A stretch of DNA of 64,000 bases, taken from contig VGRF01000003.1 in the NCBI GenBank assembly GCA_016875395.1, forward strand, positions 167,020-231,019. Reading direction: 5' to 3'. This document shows positions 34,653 to 43,375 of this stretch, piece by piece. The DNA is from Deltaproteobacteria bacterium. GTDB taxonomy: Bacteria > Myxococcota_A > UBA9160 > UBA6930. Below the pieces are notes generated by a model. That model had not been told where the DNA came from, ran no database searches, and worked only from the letters and a program-made list of their open reading frames with translations. A program made the position numbers and the translations under genes. The stretch's first letter is position 1, and each line of letters opens with the position of its first letter.

Positions 34653-34683
34653 AGCCGCCGCGTCTGATCGAGGCGCGGCGGCT
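34653..34683. terminator. Bidirectional hairpin terminator
   Basis: Perfect 10-bp stem AGCCGCCGCG/CGCGGCGGCT with an 11-base loop, then TCGTCGTT. It sits between the convergent VOC (plus) and ASCH-wHTH (minus) stop codons. Confidence 0.65.
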
Positions 34684-34690
34684 TCGTCGT

Positions 34691-35257
34691 TCAGGCGCCA
34701 TTCCCTAACAACGCGCGCCCGCGCGGCGAGATGCGGTACCCGACTTCGAGGCTCTCCGTGAGCCCGAGCGCCTTCAGCTTGCGCACGCGCAGCTTGAAGT
34801 CGGCGCGCTCCATCCCGAGCTGCGCAGCGAGCGCAGTCGAGACGACGCCGGGGTTCGCAGCGATCGCGCGCAGCGCACGCTCGGTCCACGGCGCAGCGGC
34901 GTCGAGGCGCGCGAGCTTCGCTGCCAGCGCGGCGCGCTCCTCGCGCGTGAGCCTCGCGTTTGCGCGCAGCGCACCGCGCGGATCCGCGCCGCCCCAGCGC
35001 ACTTCGATGCGGTAGAGCTCGCCCGGACCGTCGTGACGCGCGAGATCCGCGCGCAGCTCCGCGAGCGACGCGAAGCCCGCCGCTCGCGCGTCGCGCTCGG
35101 TCAGCCGCCGCGTCCGCTCGACCGCGAGCACTTCCACGACGCCGCGCGCGTCGCGGCTCTTGCCGCCGGCCTTCGCGAGCGGCGACTTCCAGCGGCGGAA
35201 GAGCAGCGTGATCCGTCCTTCGCGAATGCCCGCGAGCGTGGCGTCCTTCAGTAACAA
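34691..35257 (-). CDS. ASCH-domain protein with C-terminal winged helix
   Basis: 188 residues. The N-terminal half (GIREGRITLLFRRWKSPLAKAGG, GVVEVLAVERTRRLTERDA) matches ASCH domains (RNA-binding-like or coactivator-type). The C-terminal half (ERALRAIAANPGVVSTALAAQLGMERADFKLRVRKLKALGL) is a winged helix. The start is TTG at 35257 with GAGGAGG upstream; the start codon lies in a TTGTTACTG copy of the dispersed motif. Likely a regulator, function unproven. Confidence 0.7.
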   Translation of the reverse strand: MLLKDATLAGIREGRITLLFRRWKSPLAKAGGKSRDARGVVEVLAVERTRRLTERDARAAGFASLAELRADLARHDGPGELYRIEVRWGGADPRGALRANARLTREERAALAAKLARLDAAAPWTERALRAIAANPGVVSTALAAQLGMERADFKLRVRKLKALGLTESLEVGYRISPRGRALLGNGA

Positions 35258-35326
35258 GCGGCTCCTCCTCGGATCTCACCGCAAGCGAAGCGCGCAGCGA
35301 GCCGCAGGCGAGCGAAGCCCGACCCG

Positions 35327-37315
35327 CTAGGGCGTGACGATTGCGAAGTTGCCGTTCACCGGATCGATCAGGCCGAAGAACGAGAGCAGCTCGGTGCGGC
35401 TGCCGTCGATGTCGACGTCGTCGGAGAAGATCAGCTCCTTCGCGCCCGCCTGCCCCGTCACGAGCTGAAGGAACAGCGCGCGCGTGATCTTCATCGTGGC
35501 GGCCGCGTTCGGGTCAGCCTCGCGCTTCCAGTGGTGCAGCACGCCGTTCTCGACGTTCAGCACGTGCGTCTCGCCGAGATCGGTGAACACGAAGTTCAGC
35601 GTGAGCGGATCGCGCTCCGCCGCCTTCGGCCCATTCAGGCGCGTCGACATCGCGGTGAAGAAGAGATCGAGCGGAACCTGCGCGAGGATCGCCGCTGCGC
35701 TCGCCGCGACGATCGGTTGGTCTCTCACGCCGTGGCGTAGCTCGTTCGCCGCGCTCAGGTACACGCTGCGCTGCGCGCCGCTCTCGGCCTGATACCCGAG
35801 CTGATCGTACGCGCTCGCGAGCAGCTGCTTCGCCTCGGCGTCCGCCTCGTCGGCGAACACGACGTGGTCGAGCAGCGTCGCGGCCCAGCGATAGTCGCCC
35901 GCCGCGATCGCGGCGCGCGCCTTCTCCTTCGCCGCCGCGGCGCCGCCCACGGCCTCCACGTACTTCTTGCCGAGCTCGACCGGCGGGAGCGGGTTCAGAT
36001 TCGCGGGGTTCGCGTCGTACCAGCCGAGGTAGAAGTCGTAGACCGCCTTCACGTTGTGGCGCACGGTTCCGTAATAACCGCGGTTCGCGAACGTGGCGGC
36101 GAGGCCCTTTGGCAGCTCGAGCTGCTCGCTGATCTCGCGCGGCGTGAGGCCCTGATTCATCAGCCGCAGCGTCTGATCGTGGATGTAGCGGTAGGTGTCG
36201 CGCTGGCCCTTCAGGTACTCGCGCACGCGCTCGTTCCCGAACGCGGGCCAGTGGTGGCTGTTGAACACGACCTCGGCCTCGGGGAAGCGCTGGATCGCGT
36301 CGTCGATGTAGCCGCTCCACTTCCGTGCATCGCGCGCCTTGGTGCCGCGCAGCGTGCAGAGGTTGTGCATCGTGCGGTTCACGATCTCGGCGCCGCAGTA
36401 CGCCTTCGCCGCGGGCAGGTAGAAGGCGAGCTCTGCGACGGCCTCGGAGTGCGGCGCGTACTGGAACACGATCTCGACGCCGTCGACCGTGAGCGTCTGC
36501 CCCGTGTGATCGATCTCGTCGGTCGGCACCGCGAAGCTCGACGAGCCGCTGAGCGGCTGCTTGCCGAGGCCGGTGTCGACGTAGCCGCGCTCGTCGTACG
36601 GCAGCGAGAAGCCGAACTGGTAGGTCGCGCGCCGACTCATCGCGGTTCCGGCGAGGATGCTCTCGCTCGTGACTTCCTCGACGAAGTGCTTCGGCGCGAT
36701 CACGCGCACGCCCTTCACCTCGCCGTTCGGCAGCACGCTCTTCACGCCGGCATAGTGGTCGCCGTGGCTGTGCGTGAAGATCACAGCCACGACCGGGTCG
36801 CTGCCGAGGTGCTTGCGCGCGAGGTCGTGGGCCGCCGCCGCGGACTCGTTGCTGGTGAGCGGGTCGACCACGATCCAGCCCGTCTTCCCACGGATCCACG
36901 ACATGTTCGAGACGTCGTAGCCGCGCACCTGATAAATGCCGTCGGTCACCTGAAACAAGCCGTTGATGTTGTTGAGCTTCGCTTGCCGCCACAGGCTCGG
37001 GTTCACGCTCGCGGGCGCGTCGCCCTCGATGAAGGCGAACTGCTGCGGGCTCCAGGTGCGGCCCGTCGCAGACTCGACCCGCGCGTTCTCGTCGCGCGCG
37101 ACGAGCCCGCGGTTCGCTTCCTCGAAGTCGCGCTGCTCCGCGAGATCCAGCGCCGCGCCGAACGCGGCGTTCGCCTTCGCGGTGAGCTCGCTCGGCGCGC
37201 TGAAGCCGTTCGCGTTGGCGCCCGACTCCGCGGGCGCAGTCGGGGTTGCCGCGGGCGGTTGGTCGCCACAGCCCAATGAGAGCGCGAAGCCGAGGAGAAT
37301 GAGTCGCGCGCGCAT
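35327..37315 (-). CDS. Linear alkylsulfatase-type metallo-beta-lactamase lipoprotein
   Basis: 662 residues. A short signal has lipobox LSLGC (Cys16). The metallo-beta-lactamase core begins after NINGLFQVTDGIYQVRGYD; the zinc motif THSHGDHYAG (181-190) is clear. Downstream lie the alkylsulfatase dimerisation part and a C-terminal SCP2-like domain (about 540-660). SdsA-type enzymes hydrolyse alkyl sulfates such as detergents. GGAGG precedes ATG 37315; an upstream ATG at 37363 is less likely. Lipid-anchored, exported form. Confidence 0.88.
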   Translation of the reverse strand: MRARLILLGFALSLGCGDQPPAATPTAPAESGANANGFSAPSELTAKANAAFGAALDLAEQRDFEEANRGLVARDENARVESATGRTWSPQQFAFIEGDAPASVNPSLWRQAKLNNINGLFQVTDGIYQVRGYDVSNMSWIRGKTGWIVVDPLTSNESAAAAHDLARKHLGSDPVVAVIFTHSHGDHYAGVKSVLPNGEVKGVRVIAPKHFVEEVTSESILAGTAMSRRATYQFGFSLPYDERGYVDTGLGKQPLSGSSSFAVPTDEIDHTGQTLTVDGVEIVFQYAPHSEAVAELAFYLPAAKAYCGAEIVNRTMHNLCTLRGTKARDARKWSGYIDDAIQRFPEAEVVFNSHHWPAFGNERVREYLKGQRDTYRYIHDQTLRLMNQGLTPREISEQLELPKGLAATFANRGYYGTVRHNVKAVYDFYLGWYDANPANLNPLPPVELGKKYVEAVGGAAAAKEKARAAIAAGDYRWAATLLDHVVFADEADAEAKQLLASAYDQLGYQAESGAQRSVYLSAANELRHGVRDQPIVAASAAAILAQVPLDLFFTAMSTRLNGPKAAERDPLTLNFVFTDLGETHVLNVENGVLHHWKREADPNAAATMKITRALFLQLVTGQAGAKELIFSDDVDIDGSRTELLSFFGLIDPVNGNFAIVTP

Positions 37316-37383
37316 GCTTCCTCCAGTGCGGGGGCGCATCGTCTCACACGGGAGGCCGCGCACAACCGGCGAGCTGACCTCGT

Positions 37384-37389
37384 TATCGT
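37384..37389 (+). promoter_or_regulatory. Putative -10 element (TATCGT)
   Basis: TA-N3-T hexamer 23 bases upstream of the ATG at 37413, matching the spacing seen at other genes here. Confidence 0.3.
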
Positions 37390-37412
37390 GCGGCGCCTAC
37401 GAAGGAGCTCTC

Positions 37413-38186
37413 ATGCCGATGACGCTCGACTCGCTGTTCTCGCTGCGCGGCAAAGTCGCGCTCGTCACAGGCGGGTCGCGCGGCATCGGCGAAATGATCG
37501 CGGCGGGGCTCGTCGCGGCGGGCGCGAGGGTCTACGTCGCCGCGCGCAAGAAGTCGGAGTGCGACGAAGCGCAAGCGAGACTCGGCCCGAGCGCGATCGC
37601 CCTAACAGCTGACCTCGGATCGCAGGCCGGCACGCGCGCACTCGCCGACGCGATCGCCGCGCGCGAGCCGAAGCTGCACGTGCTCGTGAACAACGCCGGC
37701 GCGAACTGGGGCGCGCCGCTGCGCGAGTTCCCCGAGTCCGGCTGGGACAAGGTGATGGACCTCAACGTGAAGGCCGTGTTCGACCTCACGCGCTTCCTCC
37801 TCCCGCAGCTCGAAGCCGCCGCGGCGCCGGGCGACCCCGCGCGAGTGATCAACGTCGGCTCGATCGACGGCATTCAGGTGCCGCTGCTCGAGACGTACGC
37901 CTACTCCGCGAGCAAGGCCGCGGTGCACCACATGACGGCCGTGCTCGCGAAGAAGCTCGCGCCAGCGATTACGGTGAACGCGATCGCGCCCGGCCCGTTC
38001 GAGAGCAAGATGATGCACGAGACGCTCGTGAAGTTCGGCGAGGGCATCAAGAAGAGCGCGCCGATGAAGCGCATCGGCGAGCCCGAGGACATGGCGGGCG
38101 TCGCGGTCTACCTCGCGTCGCGCGCGGGCGCATACGTGACGGGCGCAACGATTCCCGTCGACGGCGGCATCGCGACGACGCGATGA
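37413..38186 (+). CDS. SDR family NAD(P)-dependent oxidoreductase
   Basis: 257-residue classical SDR with TGGSRGIG, NNAGANWG, GSIDGIQVPLLETYAYSASK (Tyr-Lys catalytic pair) and the ending TGATIPVDGGIATT. GAAGGAG precedes ATG. The stop overlaps the next start (ATGA), tying it to the S41-like and DDN-like genes. The plant-type or glucose-dehydrogenase-like SDR subfamily is not certain. Confidence 0.9.
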   Translation: MPMTLDSLFSLRGKVALVTGGSRGIGEMIAAGLVAAGARVYVAARKKSECDEAQARLGPSAIALTADLGSQAGTRALADAIAAREPKLHVLVNNAGANWGAPLREFPESGWDKVMDLNVKAVFDLTRFLLPQLEAAAAPGDPARVINVGSIDGIQVPLLETYAYSASKAAVHHMTAVLAKKLAPAITVNAIAPGPFESKMMHETLVKFGEGIKKSAPMKRIGEPEDMAGVAVYLASRAGAYVTGATIPVDGGIATTR

Positions 38187-39487
38187 GGCGCGCGCTCGTC
38201 GCCGCGCTCGCCGGGCTCGCGCTCGCGGGCTGCGCGGATGCCGGCTTCGAGGCCGCGCTCGCGCAAGCCGAGGCGAACGCGTCGGCGGCTCGCGCGCGCG
38301 AGGTCGACGCGCTCTACGCGTTCATCCGCAAGACGCACCCTGCGCCGTTCCATCACAACTCGCAGCAGCGCATCGAGGCGGAGGTGGCGCAGCTGCAGGC
38401 GAGTGCGGCGCGCCTGTCGTGGCCCGAGTACGTCGTGGGCGTCGCGCGCGTGCTGAAGCTCGTCGGCGATGCGGAGACGACGCTCGTGCTGCCGGAAACG
38501 GGGCCGTGGTTCGACACGCGGCTCCCGATCCAGATCGAGGCGTTCGGCGACGGCTGGTTCGTGACACACGCACGAGACCGCGAAGCGATCAGCGCTCGGA
38601 TACTCGCGCTCGAGGGCAAACCGATTGACGAGGTGTTCGAGACGCTCGCCCCGTGCTGGCCGCACGAGAACGCGATGTGGTTGAAGCGAGCGGCGCCCGA
38701 GTTGTTGCGGACTCCGGGATTCCTCGCGGGCTGCGGCATCGCGCGCAGCCTCGACGTCACGCGCGCAATCGCCCTCGAGGTCGAGCTTGCGGGAGGACGC
38801 AAGCGGACGATCGAGCTGATGCCATCCGCGGACGCCGCCGGCCACGGCCTCCGCGGGATCGTGCCCGGCGCACCCGCGGCGGATTGCAGCGTGATGCCGC
38901 TGCCGAGCGGCGACGCGGTCTACGTGAACACTGTGGACTGCGACGGGCCGCGCGCCAAGGCGCTCGCCGAGGCGCTCGCTTCGATTCGCTCGGAGAGAGA
39001 CGACAGCCGGCTCTTGCTCGACCTACGCCGCCCGGCGCGAGCGAGCGCGGAGTGGGAGCCGCTGCTCCGCGCCGTCAAACGAGATGCGCTGAATCGGCGC
39101 GGCGCCTTGTTCGCGCTGACCGGGCGCGCGACCGTCGCGGCGAGCATGCGGCTCGCGACGCAGCTCGAACGAAGCACACAAGTGCTGTTCGTCGGCGAGC
39201 CCACGGGCTCCGCCCCGAACCATTTCGGGTCCGCGAAGTCGATCACGCTGCCCGCGTCGAAGCTCCACGTGCTCGTCGCAACGACGCGCTTCGAGGACTC
39301 GGACCCTGCGGACAGGCGATTCACCCTCGCGCCCGACTTGCCTGCGTGGCAGAAGCTCGAGGACTGGCGCGCGGGGCGCGACGCGGCCCTCGCAGCCGCG
39401 CTGCGCTATCGCGCTCCTGCGGACGTGGAGCCGTTCGATCCGCGCGAACGCTGGCGAACGCCGCGAGGGAGGAAGCGTGTCCGATGA
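38183..39487 (+). CDS. S41-peptidase-like lipoprotein, nucleophile apparently lost
   Basis: 434 residues. Lipobox LALAGC (Cys17). The C-terminal part aligns with S41/tail-specific-protease-like proteins: GRATVAASMRLATQLERSTQVLFVGEPTGSAPNHFG. The usual TFSAAxN nucleophile segment reads TVAAS, so Ala319 sits where Ser is expected (with Ser321 nearby). It may be a pseudoenzyme or an altered active site. First and third genes of the operon are an SDR and a DDN-like protein. Confidence 0.7.
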   Translation: MRRALVAALAGLALAGCADAGFEAALAQAEANASAARAREVDALYAFIRKTHPAPFHHNSQQRIEAEVAQLQASAARLSWPEYVVGVARVLKLVGDAETTLVLPETGPWFDTRLPIQIEAFGDGWFVTHARDREAISARILALEGKPIDEVFETLAPCWPHENAMWLKRAAPELLRTPGFLAGCGIARSLDVTRAIALEVELAGGRKRTIELMPSADAAGHGLRGIVPGAPAADCSVMPLPSGDAVYVNTVDCDGPRAKALAEALASIRSERDDSRLLLDLRRPARASAEWEPLLRAVKRDALNRRGALFALTGRATVAASMRLATQLERSTQVLFVGEPTGSAPNHFGSAKSITLPASKLHVLVATTRFEDSDPADRRFTLAPDLPAWQKLEDWRAGRDAALAAALRYRAPADVEPFDPRERWRTPRGRKRVR

Positions 39488-39950
39488 CAAGCCGCCGCCG
39501 TTCACCGAGGCCGACCTGAAGCGCGGCAAGCCCTTCATCAAGGCGATGAGCGTCGCGAACGTGTTCGTGTTTCGCCTGACGGGCGGCCGGCTCGGCTCGA
39601 AGTTCTTCAATCACGGCTCGCCCGTGGGCCTGCTCACCACGACCGGCCGAAAGTCCGGCGCGATGCGCGTCGCGCCGCTCATCTACATGAACGACGGCCC
39701 GCGCGTCGTGCTCGTCGCTTCGCAAGGCGGCATGCCGAGGCACCCCGTCTGGTACCTGAACCTCGAGCAGAACCCCGACGTGTCGTTAGAAACGCGCGAG
39801 AGCGGCGTGCGCAGCTACCGCGCCCGGCGCGCGAGCAGCGAAGAGAAGAGCGCGCTCTGGCCGCGGCTGTGCGAGGTCTACCCCGACTACGCGGACTACC
39901 AGGCGCGCACCGAGCGCGACATCCCGGTGGTGGTGCTGGAGCCGCGCTGA
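39477..39950 (+). CDS. DDN-type nitroreductase-family deazaflavin-dependent protein
   Basis: 157 residues. The signature GLLTTTGRKSGAMRVAPLIYMNDGPRVVLVASQGG and HPVWYLNLEQNPDVSLET mark the F420H2-dependent DDN/FDOR-A-type family. GTG start at 39477 overlaps the S41-like gene by 11 bases. No membrane anchor, unlike the relatives at 5818 and 52364. It probably reduces a quinone or nitro substrate using F420H2. Confidence 0.88.
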   Translation: MSDDKPPPFTEADLKRGKPFIKAMSVANVFVFRLTGGRLGSKFFNHGSPVGLLTTTGRKSGAMRVAPLIYMNDGPRVVLVASQGGMPRHPVWYLNLEQNPDVSLETRESGVRSYRARRASSEEKSALWPRLCEVYPDYADYQARTERDIPVVVLEPR

Positions 39951-39966
39951 AGCGACTCGCAACGAC

Positions 39967-41493
39967 TCAATCCGCAGCGCGAGGCGTCACTTCCGGCTGG
40001 GGATCGAGCGGCGCGAGCTTCCTCCCGCGCAGCGCGGGGTGATCGGGCGGAATGCGCGTGGCGCGGAACACGGCGTGCGGATCCTTGTCGAGGCCGGGCT
40101 GCGGGAGCGAGCCGTCCTTCAGCCGCACGCTGCCGGCGTACGGATTCCAGAACTCCCACACGATCTCGCCTGCCGGCGTCACCTCGAACAGTCGCCCCTG
40201 CGTGCCGCTGCAGATCAGCGTGTTGCCGTTCGCGGTGCGGTGCGCGCCCGAGATGAACGGGGCGAAGAAGCTCTCGCGCGGCTCGGCTTCGTAGCGCCAC
40301 GCCGGCTCGCGCGGCGCGAAGGCTGCGCCGCTCGCGAGCGCGTAGAGGCCGCTCGGCAGCAGCGGCAGCTCGATCTCCTCGATCGCGGACCACTCTCCGC
40401 TGCCGCCCACGTTGTTATTGAAGATCGTGATGCGGCCCGCGCCGGGGAAGCCCTCCGGCACCCAGCGCGCGTCGTGCTGGTAGCCGAGGCGCTGCTCGCT
40501 CGGGGAGCTGCGGCCGTAACTACTCGGGTTGCCCCAGCGGTAGAGGATCTCGCCGCCGCGGCCGCGCTTTCCGCCGCTGCTCGTGCGCGCTTCTTCGGTG
40601 GTCGTGCCGTGATCGAGAATCCACACCTCGCCGAGCGTGGGCACGCTGAGCGCGATCTGGTCGAGGCCCGCGTGGTAGTCGATCGCGTTGACGTGCAGGA
40701 AGTCCGCTTCGAGGTCTTCCGGCTTCGCGTCGTCGGGCACGTATCCGAGCGCCTTCAGCTGCGCGAGCTCTTCGTCGCTCACCGTGGGCGGCGGCGAGCC
40801 CGCGTTGATGTCGAGCTTGCCGGGGTGCTCGCTCGGCGCGCCGTACGTCTCCCCCGTCGCGTCGACGTGCTGCACGAGCTGATCCCACACGTGCCACTCC
40901 CACACGATCGCGCCGCTGCGCGGCGGCTCGGGCTTCACCTCGATCACGAAGTCTGGCCAGAGACCCTGCGCGGGAATGCGATCCGCGCGCCGGCCCGCGC
41001 GCCGCGCTTCCTCGGGCGTCTTCTTCTCCCACGCCAACGCGAGCACGTTGCCGTTCGGCAACGGCTCGAAGTCGTGATGCGTGACCGCCCGCTCGCTCGC
41101 GAACTTCCACGCCCACTGCTCCTCGCCGTCCCAGTCGATGCGCTCGAGCCAGCCGCCGACGCCGCCCGTGCGGAAGTGCTCGAAGTCGAGATCGCGCCCG
41201 AGCCGCAGCAGCGAGCCATCGTCCATCAGCACCTGCTCGCCGCCCGGCGACGTGATGCTCTGCCAGACGTGCACGACGCGGCCCTCGTTGTCGATCAGGT
41301 ACGTGCGGTTCGAGAGCAGCGGCGCGTAGAGCACGTAACCCGGCGAGACACGCGCGGCGTCGTGCTTCGTGAGCCCGCTCGGCCGCGCGACCTGCGTGGC
41401 AGCGTTCTCCGCGCGAGGCGCGGCAGCGGGCTCCTTCTCGGCGCAGCCGCCCGCGCACAACGCGAGCACGAGAATCACCGGTCGGATCTTCAT
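39967..41493 (-). CDS. Arylsulfotransferase (ASST)-like lipoprotein
   Basis: 508 residues. Lipobox CAGGC (Cys17). The beta-propeller with PLLSNRTYLIDNEGRVVHVWQS, ASERAVTHHDFEPLPNGN and the late HRTANGNTLICSGTQGRLFEVTPAGEIVWEF repeats fits arylsulfate sulfotransferase. ASST moves a sulfuryl group between phenolic acceptors, so it could act on sulfated aromatics next to the alkylsulfatase. Convergent with the DDN gene. Confidence 0.82.
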   Translation of the reverse strand: MKIRPVILVLALCAGGCAEKEPAAAPRAENAATQVARPSGLTKHDAARVSPGYVLYAPLLSNRTYLIDNEGRVVHVWQSITSPGGEQVLMDDGSLLRLGRDLDFEHFRTGGVGGWLERIDWDGEEQWAWKFASERAVTHHDFEPLPNGNVLALAWEKKTPEEARRAGRRADRIPAQGLWPDFVIEVKPEPPRSGAIVWEWHVWDQLVQHVDATGETYGAPSEHPGKLDINAGSPPPTVSDEELAQLKALGYVPDDAKPEDLEADFLHVNAIDYHAGLDQIALSVPTLGEVWILDHGTTTEEARTSSGGKRGRGGEILYRWGNPSSYGRSSPSEQRLGYQHDARWVPEGFPGAGRITIFNNNVGGSGEWSAIEEIELPLLPSGLYALASGAAFAPREPAWRYEAEPRESFFAPFISGAHRTANGNTLICSGTQGRLFEVTPAGEIVWEFWNPYAGSVRLKDGSLPQPGLDKDPHAVFRATRIPPDHPALRGRKLAPLDPQPEVTPRAAD

Positions 41494-41511
41494 CGCCTCA
41501 CCTCGCGCGCC

Positions 41512-41517
41512 TAGTAT
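41512..41517 (+). promoter_or_regulatory. Putative -10 element (TAGTAT)
   Basis: TAGTAT 20 bases before the ATG at 41538, then GGAGG. No good -35. Confidence 0.35.
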
Positions 41518-41537
41518 GCGCGCGCTTCGGAGGATCG

Positions 41538-43271
41538 ATGCGAGAGATCGCTCTGTTCGTCGCCCTCATCGCCCTAACACTCACCGCCTGCCCGACCACG
41601 CCCAAGGCGCCGCCGCCTCCGCCGGCGGATCTCGTGCTGCGCGGCGGCGTCGTGTACTCCGCGATCGCGAACGCGCCCCTCGCGCAGGCGCTCGCGGTGC
41701 GCGCTGGCCGCATCGTGTTCGTGGGCTCGAACGACGACGCGCTCGCGCACGTCGGCGAGGCAACGCGCGTCGTGTCGCTCCAGGGCCGCTTCGTGATGCC
41801 CGGCCTCGTCGACGGCCACGTGCACCCGCTGCGCGGCGGGCAGATGCTGACCGCCTGCTCGCTCGGCTACGAGGCGCTCACGCGCTCGCAGCTGCGTGAG
41901 CGCGTCGCGGCGTGCCTCGCTGCCGAGCCGAACGCGGGGCCCGACGACTGGCTCGAAGTGTTCGCGTGGCAGGCGCAGGCCATCGTGCCGGCGGGTGCGC
42001 GCATCACGAAGAAGACGCTCGATCGCATCGAAACGAGGCGCCCGGTCTACGTGCAAGGCGCCGACGGGCACGTTGCGCTCGCGAACTCGCGCGCGCTCGA
42101 GCTCGCCGGCGTGACGGCGACGACGCTCGACCCGCACGACGGGAAGTTCCTGCGCGACGAGAACGGCGCTCCGAACGGCTACCTGCTCGACGGCGCCTCC
42201 ACCATCGTCGAGTCCGCGATCCCGCCCCTGACGACCGCGAAGCTGCGCGAGCACCTCGCCGCGGCGCACGCGAGCATGCTCTCGCTCGGCGTCACGGCGT
42301 ACCTCGCCGCCGCGGTGCCGCCGGAGCAGCTCGCCGCGTGGTCCGAGCGAAGCGCCGCGCCGCAGCCGCGCGCGCACCTCGCGCTGCTCGTCGACGCCGC
42401 GCTCGAGCGCGAGCCGGCGCTCGTGGCGGCGCGGCTGCGCGGCATCCGCGACACGCTCGCGCAGGGCGACCTGCGCATCGGCACGGTCAAGTTCTTCCTC
42501 GACGGCGTGATGGAGCACCCCGCGCAGACTGCGGCGCTGCTCTCGCCTTACCTCGGCGGCGGCGAGGGCGAGCTCTATGCCGACGCGAGCGTGCTCGCGC
42601 GGCTCGCGACGAGGCTCGAAGCGGAAGGCTGGCAGCTGCACTTCCACGCGATCGGAGACCGCGCGGTGCGCACCGCCCTGGACGCGATCGAGGCTGCGCG
42701 TCGCGTGAACGGACCGTAGGACGCGCGCCACACGCTGGTTCACCTCGAGCTGATCGATCCCGCGGATGTCCCGCGCTTCGCCGCGCTCGGCGCGGTCGCG
42801 AGCTTCTCGCCGCAGTGGCATCGCCGCGACTCGTTCACGATCGATGCGCTCGAGCCGTACATCGGGAGCGAACGTCACGAGCGCCTCTACCCGGTGAAGA
42901 CGCTGCTCGACGCCGGCGCCCACGTCGCGTACGGCAGCGACTGGCCCGTCGACCCGCCCGATTACTTCGATGCGATCGAGACCGGGGTCACGCGCGAGCG
43001 AGCCATCGCGGTCTCGGGCACGCTTGCGGGCGTGCTCGGCGCGGACCAGCGCCTAACAATCGAGCAGGCGCTCCGCGCCTACACCGCGGGCGCCGCCCAT
43101 CAACTCCGCCGCGACGCCGACTTCGGCACGCTCGCTCCCGGCAAGCTCGCGGACTTCATCGTGCTGAACGCGAACCCGCTCGCGCTCGACCCGCGGCAGA
43201 TCTCGGAGATCGAAGTGGTGGAGACGTACGTGGGCGGCGAGCGCGCGTACGAGGCGCCTTCGACCGAGTAG
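41538..43271 (+). pseudogene. Amidohydrolase (YtcJ-like) lipoprotein gene interrupted by TAG
   Basis: About 577 codons in one frame. Signal with lipobox TLTAC (Cys18). Amidohydrolase signature GRFVMPGLVDGHVHPLRGG, VQGADGHVALANS, LHFHAIGDRAVRTAL. TAG at 42718-42720 stops it after RVNGP; the same frame resumes DARHTLVHLELID and reaches TAG 43269-43271, including VAYGSDWPVDPPD and PGKLADFIVLN. Family members carry a residue here (often NGxRDARH). The loss of the late metal ligands would abolish activity. A distinct lipoprotein of the long imidazolonepropionase-like group. Confidence 0.85.
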
Positions 43272-43375
43272 CCGCCCTGCCCAACTCGGCCTCGAGGCGT
43301 AAGGTCCGCCGAGCGCCAAGGCTCAAGCGGAGCGCGCGGCTACCGAAGGCGCTTGTACCGAGCGAGGTACTGGCC

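Noticed and set aside
34167..34667. Open frame starting within tRNA-His
   Set aside because: It begins inside the tRNA and shadows the VOC gene.
39967..41514. Long open reading frames antisense to real genes
   Set aside because: Arg/Ala-rich shadow frames caused by high GC; they lack domain signatures and ribosome sites.
32601..42720. TAG as a recoded sense codon
   Set aside because: TAG is a normal stop for many intact genes here (e.g. 940-942, 19601-19603, 45854-45856), so recoding is unlikely.
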